This document shows positions 42,996 through 53,256 of a stretch of DNA of 58,768 nucleotides, one piece after another. The DNA lies in contig DYCF01000028.1 in NCBI GenBank assembly GCA_019418225.1, positions 1 to 58,768 of the forward strand. Reading direction: 5' to 3'. Numbering within the stretch: the first letter of the stretch is position 1; the number at the start of each line of letters is the position of its first letter. The position numbers were made by a program, and so were the translations under genes. The DNA is from Clostridiales bacterium. GTDB lineage: Bacteria; Bacillota; Clostridia; Lachnospirales; Cellulosilyticaceae. Under the pieces are notes generated by a model. That model saw only the letters and a program-made list of their open reading frames with translations, searched no databases and had not been told where the DNA came from.

Positions 42996-43658
42996 ATGAA
43001 TTTATTAGATATTATTGGACCAGTGATGGTAGGCCCATCTAGTTCACATACAGCAGGGGCTGTACGTATAGGATATATTGCAAAACGTCTTATGGGTGAA
43101 CCTATTCAAAATGCCATACTCTATTTACATGGATCTTTTGCAGCAACAGGGGTAGGACATGGTACAGACCGTGCACTTTTAGCGGGACTTTTAGGTATGC
43201 AGCCAGATGATACGCGTATACCGAATAGTTTTGAAGTAGCCAAGGAAGAAGGACTTAATTTTAGATTTGAAACAATTAAATTACGTGATGTACACCCTAA
43301 TAGTGTACTTTTAAAACTTACAGGTGTGAGTGGCAGAAAATTAGAGATAATAGCATCGTCTATCGGTGGCGGGCGTATTAAAGTGTGTCAAATAGATGGA
43401 TTAGATGCTAATTTTAGTGGAGACCGCCCAACTCTAGTTGTGCATAATATGGATCAACCAGGCCATGTTAGTGAGGTTACATCCATGTTAGCGCATAAAA
43501 TGGTAAACATTGCAACTATGCAGCTTTACCGTGCATCAAGAGGTGGTGAAGCTGTTATGATTATTGAATGTGATCAAGAGATTCCAATAGAAGGGATTAA
43601 TTGGCTACATCACTTAGAGGGCATTAATAAAGTTACCTATCTGAGTTTAGAAGATTAG
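42996..43658 (+). CDS. sdaAB: L-serine dehydratase, iron-sulfur type, beta subunit
   Basis: A 220-residue subunit of the [4Fe-4S] L-serine ammonia-lyase that converts serine to pyruvate and ammonia. The N-terminal serine dehydratase beta signature is DIIGPVMVGPSSSHTAGAVR with GHGTDRALLAGLLGM. The C-terminal ACT-like domain (LVVHNMDQPGHVSEVTSMLA, NIATMQLYRASRGGEAVMII) may bind serine. The two-subunit form is typical of clostridia. The alpha subunit gene follows 21 bases downstream. It is preceded by AGGAGATGATATAG before the ATG at 42996. Confidence 0.95.
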   Translation: MNLLDIIGPVMVGPSSSHTAGAVRIGYIAKRLMGEPIQNAILYLHGSFAATGVGHGTDRALLAGLLGMQPDDTRIPNSFEVAKEEGLNFRFETIKLRDVHPNSVLLKLTGVSGRKLEIIASSIGGGRIKVCQIDGLDANFSGDRPTLVVHNMDQPGHVSEVTSMLAHKMVNIATMQLYRASRGGEAVMIIECDQEIPIEGINWLHHLEGINKVTYLSLED

Positions 43659-43679
43659 AGATATGGAGGAAAAAATGAG

Positions 43680-44543
43680 ATGGGATTTGAAGCGATTGAA
43701 GAGATGCTAATGGCAAGTCAGAATGATGCGCAAATTTTATGGAAAATAATATTAGAAGAAGATATGAAAGAAAGACATATAGAAAAGAAGGAAAGTATGC
43801 GGCAAATGGCACAGATGTATAGTGCCATGAAAAGTAGTATTAAGGCCTATGACCCTAAAGAAAAATCAAATAGTCATTTAGTAGGTGGAGATGCGTTTAA
43901 ATTAGAAGAAGCCATGTATCAGGGAAAACTTATAAGCGGAGGATTTATGAATAAGGTCATGCTACGTGCTATTTGCGTCAGTGAATGTAATGCCTGTATG
44001 AAACGAATAGTAGCAGCGCCCACAGCTGGTTCTTGCGGGGTATTACCTGCTGTTTTAACAACATTTCAAGAAGAGAGGAACGTATCGGATGAAGAAATGG
44101 TAAAAGCACTTTATATTGCAGCAGGTATTGGAGAAATTATTGCTAAAAGAGCTTCTATTTCAGGAGCAGAAGGAGGGTGTCAGGCTGAAATTGGGTCTGC
44201 TAGCAGTATGTCAGCAGCAGCACTTACCTACCTAAATGGTGGAAGTGCCAGTGCAATAAGTCATGCTGCTGCTATAGCACTTAAAAATTTATTAGGCCTC
44301 GTATGTGACCCTGTTGCCGGACTAGTAGAAGTACCTTGTGTAAAAAGAAATGTAATAGGCGCCATAAATGCTATTGCAGCAGCCGATATGGCCGTAGCAG
44401 GTATTACAAGCATTATCCCACCAGATGAAGTCATAGATGCTATGGCAAGTATTGGGGAGCAACTACCTAAGAGTTTAAAAGAAACGGCAGAAGGTGGTTT
44501 AGCGATGACACCTACTGGATTAAAAATTGCAGAGAGATTATAA
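43680..44543 (+). CDS. sdaAA: L-serine dehydratase, iron-sulfur type, alpha subunit
   Basis: A 287-residue catalytic partner of the preceding beta subunit. The cluster cysteines are visible in IVAAPTAGSCGVLPAVL, SGAEGGCQAEIGSASSMSAA and LVCDPVAGLVEVPCVKRN. The start at 43680 is preferred over the ATG at 43675, which opens a frame of only a few codons; GGAGGA lies about 10 bases upstream. It is probably expressed with sdaAB for serine fermentation. The length is standard. Confidence 0.95.
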   Translation: MGFEAIEEMLMASQNDAQILWKIILEEDMKERHIEKKESMRQMAQMYSAMKSSIKAYDPKEKSNSHLVGGDAFKLEEAMYQGKLISGGFMNKVMLRAICVSECNACMKRIVAAPTAGSCGVLPAVLTTFQEERNVSDEEMVKALYIAAGIGEIIAKRASISGAEGGCQAEIGSASSMSAAALTYLNGGSASAISHAAAIALKNLLGLVCDPVAGLVEVPCVKRNVIGAINAIAAADMAVAGITSIIPPDEVIDAMASIGEQLPKSLKETAEGGLAMTPTGLKIAERL

Positions 44544-44635
44544 AAAGACTATTTCCTTATTCTGTAACTTGTTTTATAATAGGAAAAAGAATTAAGATAT
44601 TAAAGAATATTCAGTCAATAGAAATGAGGGATATA

Positions 44636-45487
44636 ATGATTAGTTTAAACGATACATTTACTTTATATAATGGTTATCAAATTCCTTGTATTGGTTTTGG
44701 CACATGGCAGATTCCAGATGGTGGTATGGCTATAGAGGCTGTAAGTACTGCAATTAAAGCAGGATATAGACATATTGACACAGCCGCAATTTATGAGAAT
44801 GAAAGAGGGGTGGGAGAAGGAATTATTGCATCGGGTATCCCAAGAAGAGAAATTTTTGTTACAAGTAAATTATGGAATACCTCCCGCTCCTATACACAAG
44901 CTAAAGAAGCTTTCTTTAAGACATTAACAGACTTACAATTAGATTATTTAGATTTATATTTAATTCATTGGCCAGCGGTAGAAAACCAACATAGTGAGTG
45001 GAAGGCGCATAATTTAGAGACGTGGCGTGCTTTAGAAGACTTATATAAGGAAGGATATGTGAAGGCTATAGGCGTAAGTAACTTTCTAATACATCATTTA
45101 GAACCTCTTCTTGCAAGATGTGAAATTAAACCGATGGTCAATCAAATAGAACTTCACCCAGGGCAGATGCAAGAAGAACTCGTTGACTTTTGTAAGGCCA
45201 ATGATATCTTAGTAGAAGGGTGGAGTCCATTGGGGTCTGGGCATATGTTAGCAAATGAAACATTAAATGAGATTGCTAGAAGCTATCATAAGTCAGTAGC
45301 CCAGCTTTGTATCCGCTGGGCATTGCAAAATAATATATTGCCACTTCCTAAAGCAATGATGCAAGAGCATATTGCTGAGAATGTAAATATATTTGATTTT
45401 GAAATCATCCCATCAGATATGTGCCGTATCAATGAAGTGACATATTGTGGAGGATCTGGATTAAATCCAGATGAAGTGGATTTTTAA
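44636..45487 (+). CDS. Aldo/keto reductase
   Basis: A 283-residue NAD(P)H-dependent TIM-barrel oxidoreductase. The ATG at 44636 has GAGGG 6 bases upstream; an in-frame ATG at 44624 overlaps that site. The catalytic tetrad is present: D in HIDTAAIY, Y in AAIYENERGVG, K in VTSKLWN and H in YLIHWPA. The C-terminal cofactor segment LPLPKAMMQEHIAEN corresponds to the IPKS/R phosphate-binding loop, with LPKA replacing IPKS. Substrate unknown; relatives of the 2,5-diketogluconate reductase/methylglyoxal reductase type are likely. It is monocistronic between sdaAA and a large activase gene, with a terminator after it. Confidence 0.88.
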   Translation: MISLNDTFTLYNGYQIPCIGFGTWQIPDGGMAIEAVSTAIKAGYRHIDTAAIYENERGVGEGIIASGIPRREIFVTSKLWNTSRSYTQAKEAFFKTLTDLQLDYLDLYLIHWPAVENQHSEWKAHNLETWRALEDLYKEGYVKAIGVSNFLIHHLEPLLARCEIKPMVNQIELHPGQMQEELVDFCKANDILVEGWSPLGSGHMLANETLNEIARSYHKSVAQLCIRWALQNNILPLPKAMMQEHIAENVNIFDFEIIPSDMCRINEVTYCGGSGLNPDEVDF

Positions 45488-45503
45488 TTGTTTATTTATA
45501 AAG

Positions 45504-45538
45504 AAGTCCTAGCTACATTTAAGTGGTTGGGATTTTTT
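45504..45538 (+). terminator. Terminator after the aldo/keto reductase gene
   Basis: AAGTCCTAGC (45504-45513) pairs, with several G-T pairs, with GGTTGGGATTT, followed by a run of T. Confidence 0.7.
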
Positions 45539-45644
45539 TGCATCTTAAAAGCTATATGACTTCTTCATGATTCTTTGGTAAACTTAATAAGTTATGAATA
45601 AAAGTAGAGCTAGAAATAGGCGACTGGAGGAGACAAGATTAGTC

Positions 45645-48600
45645 ATGCAACGTATTGGTATTGATATTGGATCAACAACCATTAAGCTAGTGGTTTTAAA
45701 TGAAAATAATGAGATGATTTATAAGACATATAATCGTCACTTATCAGATATAAGAAAAACTTTAAAAAAGCAACTTGAACAAGCTAAAATATATTTACAA
45801 GACGAATCACTTCAGATTCAAATGACAGGTTCTGGAGGAATGGGGCTTGCAGAGAAAATGGGTATTCCATTTATTCAAGAAGTTATTGCAAGCACGAAAG
45901 CTATGAAAGTCACACATCCAGAAACAGATGTGGTAATTGAACTGGGCGGTGAAGATGCTAAGATTATTTATTTTGAAGGTGGGATAGAACAGCGCATGAA
46001 TGGAACATGTGCAGGTGGTACAGGAGCATTTATTGACCAAATGGCAGCTTTATTACATACAGATGCAAGTGGTCTGAATGAAATGGCCAAAGCGTATAAA
46101 CATATTTATCCCATTGCAGCAAGATGCGGCGTATTTGCTAAAACGGATGTACAACCTTTACTCAATGAGGGGGCACTTAAAGAAGATATTGCTGCCTCTA
46201 TATTTCATGCTGTAGTAGTACAGACAATTAGTGTATTAGCATGTGGCCGGCCTATAAGAGGAAAGGTAGCCTTTTTAGGTGGTCCACTTACTTTCTTGTC
46301 TGAGTTACGTGCAGCATTTATTAGACAACTTGATTTAAAAGAAGATGAAGTGATTTTTCCAGAAGATTCAGCGCTTTATGTTGCCATGGGAACTGCATTA
46401 AGTGTAGATGAAAAAGCTAAAGTATTTACATACGAAGAACTAATGCGTCAGTTAGAATTAGCGAATCATCAGCAGATATCGGAAGGTGCTACAACTTTAC
46501 CACCTTTATTTGAAAACGATAGGGTTTATGCGGAGTTTATCAATAGACATCACCAAAATAAAGCGACCAGCTTATCTATTGAGGAAGTTAAAGGGCCTTG
46601 TTATCTAGGAATTGATGCAGGTTCAACAACTACGAAAGCTGTACTTACAAGTGAAAAAGGAGAAATTGTTTACCGTTATTATGGGAGCAATCAAGGTAAT
46701 CCTGTAGATGCGGCAACAATTATTTTAAGGGATTTAAACAAACAACTTCCACCAGCTGCTTATATTGCGCATTGTGGTGTAACTGGATATGGTGAAGCTC
46801 TATTAAAAGAAGCTTTTAGTATGGATATTGGTGAAATTGAAACTGTAGCACACTTTGAAGCAGCTAAATATTTTTCACCAGAAGTAGATTTCATTTTAGA
46901 TATTGGTGGGCAGGATATGAAATGTTTACGTATCCAAGACGGTATGATTCAAAGTATTACATTAAATGAAGCCTGCTCAGCAGGATGTGGTTCCTTCCTT
47001 CAAACATTTTCAAATTCATTAGGTCTTCAGATTGAAGAGTTTGCACAAAAAGCATTGTTTGCTAAAAACCCAGCGGATTTAGGTTCTAAATGTACAGTCT
47101 TTATGAATTCCCGCGTGAAACAGGCACAAAAGGAAGGTTATAGTGTAGAAGATATCTCTGCAGGCCTTGCGTATTCTGTTGTAAAAAATACGCTTTATAA
47201 GGTTATCAAACTAAAAAATCCAGAAGCACTTGGAAAACATATTGTTGTGCAAGGTGGGACTTTTTATAATGAGGCAGTATTAAGAGCTTTTGAGAATTTA
47301 GCAAGTAGGGAAGTAGTACGCCCAGATATTGCTGGTCTTATGGGGGCGTTCGGTATGGCGCTTCTAGCACAGAAGGCTTATAAACAAACAGCAAAGAGCA
47401 CAACACTTCAGATGCCTCAAGGAGATGAAACACAAAAGATGACTACAACGCATGCACGTTGTGGTAAATGTAATAACCATTGTCAACTTACTATAAGTCG
47501 TTTTAAAGGCGGCAAACGCTTTATTTCAGGAAATCGTTGTGAAAAAGGTCTTGGTAATGGAAAAGTAGAAAATAAATTACCGAATCTTGTAGCTTATAAA
47601 TATGAGAAGCTTAGAAGTTATATGCCTCAGAGAAGCCATAAGACACAGCGTGGGCATATTGGTATACCAATGGTTTTAAATATGTATGAGAACTATCCGT
47701 TTTGGGCAACCCTTTTTGCACAACTTGGCTTTGATATCGTATTATCAGATCCTTCATCAAAGGCATTATATGAAACTGGATTAGAATCTATCGCTTCAGA
47801 AACAGCATGTTATCCTGCTAAAATGGTTCATGGGCATATTGAAAGTTTACTGACCAAGGGGGTACAACATATTTTTTACCCATGTATTATTCATGAGGAA
47901 GATGCAGACTTTAATAATATAAATCATTTTAACTGTCCTGTTGTGACTTCTTATCCAGAAGTAGTTCATAATAACATAGAAGGTATCCAAAATGTAATGT
48001 ATATGCATCCATTTGTAACGCTACGTAATGATAAAAAGCTAAGTAGGACACTTTTAGAAACGTTAAAACCGTTTAATATCTCAAAGGCAGAAATGAATAC
48101 TGCAATTGCAGCTGCTCATGTAGCACAAGAGCAGTTTAAGGCTAAGATACGTCTGAAGGCTGAAAATATTTTAGAAGAAATGGGCTCAAAGGGCATTACA
48201 ACCATCATATTAAGTGGACGCCCTTATCACATTGATCCAGAAATTAATCATGGGATTGACCAGCTTATAAATACATTAGGAATGGCTGTTGTTACTGAAG
48301 ATAGTGTAGCGCATCTTAGTAAGATATCCCAAGAAGAACTTCAAGTCGTTAATCAATGGACATACCACTCACGCTTATATCATGCAGCAAAAGTTGCGAC
48401 ACAGTATCAACATCTCGAACTTGTACAACTTACTTCATTTGGATGTGGTATTGATGCAATTACGACAGACGAAGTCCAACGCTTACTTTATGAAGCAGGT
48501 AAGACTTATACCAATATTAAAATTGATGAAGGAAGTAGTTTAGGCGCTGCACGTATTAGACTTCGTTCGTTGAAAGCAGCTCTTAAGGAACGTGAAAAGC

Positions 48601-49853
48601 ATACATTTAAGTCAGAAACACAAAGAGAAGAAATAGTATTAGCACAAGTTACACATAAAAAAACTATTTTAGTACCACAATTTGCACCAACACATTTTGA
48701 ACTTTTAAAAGGATTATTTGAAACGGATGGTTATGAAGTCGTCATCTTAAAAAATGAAGAGGGCATTTTAGATGATGGCATGCAGTATCTTCATAATGAT
48801 ATGTGTTATCCTGCTATGGTTGTAATAGGTCAGATTATGAATGCTTTAAAATCAGGACAATATGACTTAAAACAAACGGCTATACTTATGGCACAAACTG
48901 AAGGGCAATGTCGTTTTACAAACTATGTAAAGGTATTAGAAAAGGCGTTAGCGGAAGCAGGAATGTCAGAGGTATCTGTTTTAACACTTAGTCTTGCAGG
49001 TGTGAAAAAAGATAGTGCCTTTGATGGCTTTTCAAAGAAATTACTACCTAAGGCTATTGCTGCTATTATATATGGTGATTTACTTACAAAGGTTTTATAT
49101 CGTGTACGTCCTTATGAAAAGGTCAAGGATAGTGCACAGGCACTTTATGAGAAGTGGCTTGAAAAATGTAAGGAAAGCTTTAAATTACCATTACGTCAAA
49201 CCTTTAAGCAAACGTTAAAAGGCATTATAGCAGACTTTGACGCATTACCTTGTCATGAACAACTTGTTAAACCTAGAGTAGGGATTGTAGGAGAATTACT
49301 TGTTAAATTAAATCCAATTGCCAATAATCATATTATAGGGATGTTGGAAAAAGAGGGCGTAGAAGTTGTTTCTAGCGACTTACTAACATTATTTTTAGCA
49401 TCAGCATATAACCAAACCTATAATTACAAACATTTAGATGGTTCTCTTAAGGGGCATATTGCTGGAAAAGCAATGCTTAAGATGATCGAACATTATCAAA
49501 AAATTTATCTAGAGGTTTTAGAAACGAGTAAACGTTTTGAGGCACCGAGCCGTATTGCAAGTTTAGCACATGACGCAGGAGAAATTATAGGACTTGGTAA
49601 TCAATCGGGAGAGGGCTGGAAACTTCCAGGTGAGATACGTGAAATGGCACATCAAGGTGTGTCACATATTGTATGCATGCAACCATTTGGCTGCTTACCA
49701 GCTCATGTCAATGCGAGAGGAATTATAAAAGCGGTTAAGGCAAGACATGAAAAATTACAGATTGTCCCCATAGAATATGATCCAGGTTCAAGTGAAGTTA
49801 ATCAGCTTAACCGTATTAAGCTGATGCTAGCCAGTGCTTTTGGGCAGATTTAA
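45645..49853 (+). CDS. Large 2-hydroxyacyl-CoA dehydratase activase-related protein (double ASKHA domain)
   Basis: A 1402-residue protein. The ATG at 45645 starts just before RIGIDIGSTTIKLVVL; GGAGGAG lies about 12-14 bases upstream, rather far. An in-frame ATG at 45594 would add 17 residues. Two actin-like ATPase activase domains occur in tandem: about 1-265 (IGSTTIKL, ELGGEDAKII, NGTCAGGTGAFIDQMA) and about 325-590 (GIDAGSTTTKAV, DIGGQDMKCLRI, NEACSAGCGSFLQTF). A cysteine cluster (ARCGKCNNHCQ, GNRCEKG) and DUF2229-type and dehydratase-like regions follow to the end. The family activates radical-forming CoA dehydratases by ATP-driven electron transfer. Members this large are widespread in clostridia without a known substrate. 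Confidence 0.85.
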   Translation: MQRIGIDIGSTTIKLVVLNENNEMIYKTYNRHLSDIRKTLKKQLEQAKIYLQDESLQIQMTGSGGMGLAEKMGIPFIQEVIASTKAMKVTHPETDVVIELGGEDAKIIYFEGGIEQRMNGTCAGGTGAFIDQMAALLHTDASGLNEMAKAYKHIYPIAARCGVFAKTDVQPLLNEGALKEDIAASIFHAVVVQTISVLACGRPIRGKVAFLGGPLTFLSELRAAFIRQLDLKEDEVIFPEDSALYVAMGTALSVDEKAKVFTYEELMRQLELANHQQISEGATTLPPLFENDRVYAEFINRHHQNKATSLSIEEVKGPCYLGIDAGSTTTKAVLTSEKGEIVYRYYGSNQGNPVDAATIILRDLNKQLPPAAYIAHCGVTGYGEALLKEAFSMDIGEIETVAHFEAAKYFSPEVDFILDIGGQDMKCLRIQDGMIQSITLNEACSAGCGSFLQTFSNSLGLQIEEFAQKALFAKNPADLGSKCTVFMNSRVKQAQKEGYSVEDISAGLAYSVVKNTLYKVIKLKNPEALGKHIVVQGGTFYNEAVLRAFENLASREVVRPDIAGLMGAFGMALLAQKAYKQTAKSTTLQMPQGDETQKMTTTHARCGKCNNHCQLTISRFKGGKRFISGNRCEKGLGNGKVENKLPNLVAYKYEKLRSYMPQRSHKTQRGHIGIPMVLNMYENYPFWATLFAQLGFDIVLSDPSSKALYETGLESIASETACYPAKMVHGHIESLLTKGVQHIFYPCIIHEEDADFNNINHFNCPVVTSYPEVVHNNIEGIQNVMYMHPFVTLRNDKKLSRTLLETLKPFNISKAEMNTAIAAAHVAQEQFKAKIRLKAENILEEMGSKGITTIILSGRPYHIDPEINHGIDQLINTLGMAVVTEDSVAHLSKISQEELQVVNQWTYHSRLYHAAKVATQYQHLELVQLTSFGCGIDAITTDEVQRLLYEAGKTYTNIKIDEGSSLGAARIRLRSLKAALKEREKHTFKSETQREEIVLAQVTHKKTILVPQFAPTHFELLKGLFETDGYEVVILKNEEGILDDGMQYLHNDMCYPAMVVIGQIMNALKSGQYDLKQTAILMAQTEGQCRFTNYVKVLEKALAEAGMSEVSVLTLSLAGVKKDSAFDGFSKKLLPKAIAAIIYGDLLTKVLYRVRPYEKVKDSAQALYEKWLEKCKESFKLPLRQTFKQTLKGIIADFDALPCHEQLVKPRVGIVGELLVKLNPIANNHIIGMLEKEGVEVVSSDLLTLFLASAYNQTYNYKHLDGSLKGHIAGKAMLKMIEHYQKIYLEVLETSKRFEAPSRIASLAHDAGEIIGLGNQSGEGWKLPGEIREMAHQGVSHIVCMQPFGCLPAHVNARGIIKAVKARHEKLQIVPIEYDPGSSEVNQLNRIKLMLASAFGQI

Positions 49854-50044
49854 ATACAGCACTAAAAATAATCAAATATTTAAAAATGAAATATAGTTGA
49901 TAAAAATATTAAATTGTGTGATAATTAATAGAACTTAATTGTGAGATAGACTTATTAGTGTATTCTTACAATATAGTGATATATTTTATAAATAAAATAG
50001 TGCTAATGAGGAAGAAAAATCTAACTCAAAAGGAAGGGAAATTT

Positions 50045-51463
50045 ATGTATAATCCAAAGTCATTGAAAGCCGAAGAGTTTATTAATCATGCAGAAATTTT
50101 AGACACGCTAGCTTATGCCGATGCAAATAAGGATAATTTAGACTTAGTAAGTCAAATTATTGAAAAAGCAAAGCTAAGAAAAGGATTAACGCACCGTGAG
50201 GCATCTGTTCTTTTAGCTTGTGAAGATGTAGGTAAGATTCAAGAAATATATGATTTGGCAGAACAAATTAAAAAAGATTTTTATGGGAATCGTATTGTAC
50301 TTTTTGCACCTCTTTATCTTTCAAATTACTGTGTAAATGGGTGTGTATACTGTCCATATCACTTGAAAAACAAACATATTGCGCGTAAAAAATTAACACA
50401 AGAAGAAATTGTTCAAGAAGTAACAGCACTTCAGGATATGGGACATAAGCGCCTTGCCATAGAAGCAGGGGAAGATCCTAATATGAATCCTATTGAATAT
50501 ATATTAGAATGTATTAAGACTATATATAGCATAAAGCATAAAAATGGTGCTATCCGTCGTGTGAATGTTAATATTGCGGCTACGACTGTTGAGAATTATA
50601 AAAAGCTTAAAGAAGCAGGGATTGGAACGTATATTCTATTCCAAGAAACTTATCATAAAGAAAGTTATGAAAAACTTCATCCAACAGGTCCCAAACATAA
50701 TTATGATTACCATACAGAAGCCATGGATCGTGCTATGGCGGGTGGAATTGATGATGTAGGATTGGGTGTACTTTTTGGCTTAGAGTTATATCGTTATGAA
50801 TTTGCAGGGCTGTTAATGCATGCAGAGCATCTAGAAGCAGTGCATGGCATAGGACCTCACACAATTAGCGTGCCACGTGTAAAACATGCAGATGATATTG
50901 ATCCAAATGCTTTTGATAATGGCATTAGTGATGATACTTTTGCAAAGATTTGTGCGCTTATTCGTATCTCAGTACCTTATACGGGTATGATTATTTCTAC
51001 ACGTGAAAGTCAAGCAGTCCGTGAGAAGGTAATTCGCTTAGGTGTTTCGCAAATAAGCGGTGCATCTAAGACAAGTGTTGGTGGTTATTACAAACCAGAA
51101 GCAGAAGAAGATAATTCAGAGCAATTTGATGTCAGTGATAAACGTACTTTAGATGAAGTCGTACAGTGGCTCATACAAATGGGATATATTCCAAGCTTTT
51201 GTACAGCTTGTTATCGTGAAGGGCGTACAGGAGATCGCTTTATGAGCCTTTGTAAGAGCGGGCAAATCCAGAACTGCTGCCACCCAAATGCTTTAATGAC
51301 ACTCAAAGAATATCTTGAAGATTATGCTAGTGAAGAGACTTGCAAGATTGGTAATGATTTAATTGAAAGAGAGTTAAAACATATTCCGAACCCTAAGGTA
51401 CGTGAAATTGCTACACTACATGTACATGATATTATGGAAGGAAAACGTGATTTTAGATTTTAA
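50045..51463 (+). CDS. hydG: [FeFe]-hydrogenase H-cluster maturase HydG (radical SAM)
   Basis: A 472-residue radical SAM tyrosine lyase that supplies CO, CN and iron for the hydrogenase H-cluster. The ATG at 50045 has AAGGAAGGG 7 bases upstream; a longer in-frame start at 49958 has none. The SAM cluster motif is C96-x3-C100-x2-C103 (CVNGCVYCPYH). The C-terminal auxiliary cluster lies in FCTACYREGRTGDRFMSLCK. ThiH is the alternative, but the C-terminal CxxC region and the length favour HydG. hydE and hydF are not adjacent, so the maturation genes are scattered. The presence of HydG indicates a hydrogen-metabolising anaerobe. Confidence 0.93.
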   Translation: MYNPKSLKAEEFINHAEILDTLAYADANKDNLDLVSQIIEKAKLRKGLTHREASVLLACEDVGKIQEIYDLAEQIKKDFYGNRIVLFAPLYLSNYCVNGCVYCPYHLKNKHIARKKLTQEEIVQEVTALQDMGHKRLAIEAGEDPNMNPIEYILECIKTIYSIKHKNGAIRRVNVNIAATTVENYKKLKEAGIGTYILFQETYHKESYEKLHPTGPKHNYDYHTEAMDRAMAGGIDDVGLGVLFGLELYRYEFAGLLMHAEHLEAVHGIGPHTISVPRVKHADDIDPNAFDNGISDDTFAKICALIRISVPYTGMIISTRESQAVREKVIRLGVSQISGASKTSVGGYYKPEAEEDNSEQFDVSDKRTLDEVVQWLIQMGYIPSFCTACYREGRTGDRFMSLCKSGQIQNCCHPNALMTLKEYLEDYASEETCKIGNDLIERELKHIPNPKVREIATLHVHDIMEGKRDFRF

Positions 51464-51513
51464 ATTGTTCCTATTGTTATAGATAAATTTTATAAAACAC
51501 ATAATTTATTTAT

Positions 51514-51556
51514 AAGCGTTAAGTAACCTATAGAAAGACTAGGTTACTTAACGCTT
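51514..51556 (+). terminator. Terminator after hydG
   Basis: A perfect 17-bp stem (51514-51530 with 51540-51556) and a 9-base loop, followed by AATTTATT. The T-run is weak but the stem is strong. Confidence 0.7.
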
Positions 51557-51707
51557 AATTTATTATAAAAAAATATCAAGTATTAAGGAAATATTAATAT
51601 TCTTTTATATATAAATTAAAAAACTATGTGATATATATGATTTTTTATGGTAAAATCATATAATGAGGTCTGTAATCAAATTAGATACACTAAGAGAGGT
51701 GAAGGAA

Positions 51708-53165
51708 GTGATCATTGATCCGAATGGCAAATTAAATAAAAAAGTGCTGAGAAATGCCTTGATTATATTTGTTGCCTTATGTGCTGTAGTTGGCATAGGG
51801 GCGTTTGCAATTAAAATGATTTACGATCGTATTGTAATAAAAGAAGATAAAAAGGCTCTTGCGAGTATACCAGTATATGATAGAAATGAAACTGAAGCAG
51901 AAGGAGACTTAAATCAAAATATTGCTATATTTGGTGTAGATAAAGATGGCTCGAGAACAGATGTTATCTTTGTAGTTAACTTTAATACGCAGACAGATGC
52001 AATTAAGGTCATTGCTGTCCCAAGGGATACAAAAGTTGCATGGACAGAGTATCAACAAAATAAGATGGCAGAGCTTGGAAAAGGCTATCATGAGTATAGT
52101 AAAATTACTGAAATGAGTGCATATGGCGGCCTTGATAATTTACGATATTTTACAGTGAATACTTTAGAAGATATTATGGGGATTCGCATTGACCATTATG
52201 TAGTCGTTAATATTGATGCCTTTCGTAAAATTGTAGATGCTGTAGGCGGTGTAGAAGTAGATGTCCCAAGACGTATGAAGTATACTGACAATTGGCAGGA
52301 CTTACATATTGATTTACAGCCAGGGCTTCAAACTTTAAATGGTGAGCAAGCAGAGGGCCTTGTACGCTGGCGTCATAATGAGGATTATAGTGAGCAGTAT
52401 GCTGAAGGAGATGTGGGGCGAATTGAAACCCAGCAACTTTTCTTAAAGGCACTTGCACATAAGGTTATTAATGAATCTACACCAGCAGATCTATTAAAAA
52501 TGGCAACAGCCGTTTATAGTGACCTCAAGACAGATATTAAGCTTGGTGAAGTAAAAGATTATTTAAAATATGTTTCGCAGTTTAAAGCTGAAAATATCAC
52601 ATTTGCAACATTACCTGGTGAAGCTGTGCGACAAGATAAGTGGTACTATATTTTAGACCAAGCAGAGGTTGATGCCTTTATGCAAAAGATTATCTATAAC
52701 CGTGATGTACCAATTATAAGAGAAGATGTTACAACTACGACAGGTAAAAGTGCTACTTCTGTAGAGGAATCTAATAGCTCAGATTGGACACCTAAACAAG
52801 AGGAAGAAATCTATCCAGAATATGAACAAGAAGATACAGATGATAGGGTGATAGAATTACCATTACCAGAGGAGTCACCAGTTGTTTCGGAAACACCAAC
52901 AGAGGAGAATACCGAAACACCAGAAAAACCTGTACAAACACCAGAGATAGAAAATAATACGACTCCTGAAGGAAATGTAAATTCAGTACCAACGGAAGTT
53001 ATACCACCTACAGAAACAGTTCCACCAGTAGAACAACCTATCGTACAACCTAGTACACCAGTAGTAGAACCTACAACACCAGTTATTGAATCACCGGCAT
53101 CATCAAATACTTTTACAGATACAACAATTCAAACGACAGACGGTATTGAACAACCTATTAGTTAA
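51708..53165 (+). CDS. LytR-CpsA-Psr (LCP) family cell-wall polymer ligase
   Basis: A 485-residue membrane-anchored protein. The GTG at 51708 is chosen because AGAGGTGA lies 6-8 bases upstream; an ATG at 51663 would overlap a TATAAT-like -10 and has no RBS. A short cytoplasmic stretch is followed by a membrane helix (NALIIFVALCAVVGIGAFAI). The LCP domain runs from about 70 to 310 with NIAIFGVDKDGSRTDVIFVV, IAVPRDTKV, DAVGGVEVDVP and GDVGRIETQQ; the conserved arginines and aspartates for pyrophosphate lipid binding are kept. A Pro/Thr/Glu-rich tail of about 120 residues probably spans the wall. The role is transfer of teichoic-acid-like or polysaccharide polymers to peptidoglycan. Confidence 0.9.
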   Translation: MIIDPNGKLNKKVLRNALIIFVALCAVVGIGAFAIKMIYDRIVIKEDKKALASIPVYDRNETEAEGDLNQNIAIFGVDKDGSRTDVIFVVNFNTQTDAIKVIAVPRDTKVAWTEYQQNKMAELGKGYHEYSKITEMSAYGGLDNLRYFTVNTLEDIMGIRIDHYVVVNIDAFRKIVDAVGGVEVDVPRRMKYTDNWQDLHIDLQPGLQTLNGEQAEGLVRWRHNEDYSEQYAEGDVGRIETQQLFLKALAHKVINESTPADLLKMATAVYSDLKTDIKLGEVKDYLKYVSQFKAENITFATLPGEAVRQDKWYYILDQAEVDAFMQKIIYNRDVPIIREDVTTTTGKSATSVEESNSSDWTPKQEEEIYPEYEQEDTDDRVIELPLPEESPVVSETPTEENTETPEKPVQTPEIENNTTPEGNVNSVPTEVIPPTETVPPVEQPIVQPSTPVVEPTTPVIESPASSNTFTDTTIQTTDGIEQPIS

Positions 53166-53190
53166 TTAATGCCATAAGATGATATTAAGA

Positions 53191-53237
53191 AAAAACGCTA
53201 CGCACTTTATACATTTAAAGTGTGTAGCGTTTTTTTA
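53191..53237. terminator. Bidirectional terminator between the LCP and Xer-like genes
   Basis: AAAAACGCTACGCACTTTA (53191-53209) pairs with 53216-53234 with one G-T pair. A-run and T-run edges serve both convergent genes. Confidence 0.9.
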
Positions 53238-53256
53238 GTTTAAAGCTATATACAGG

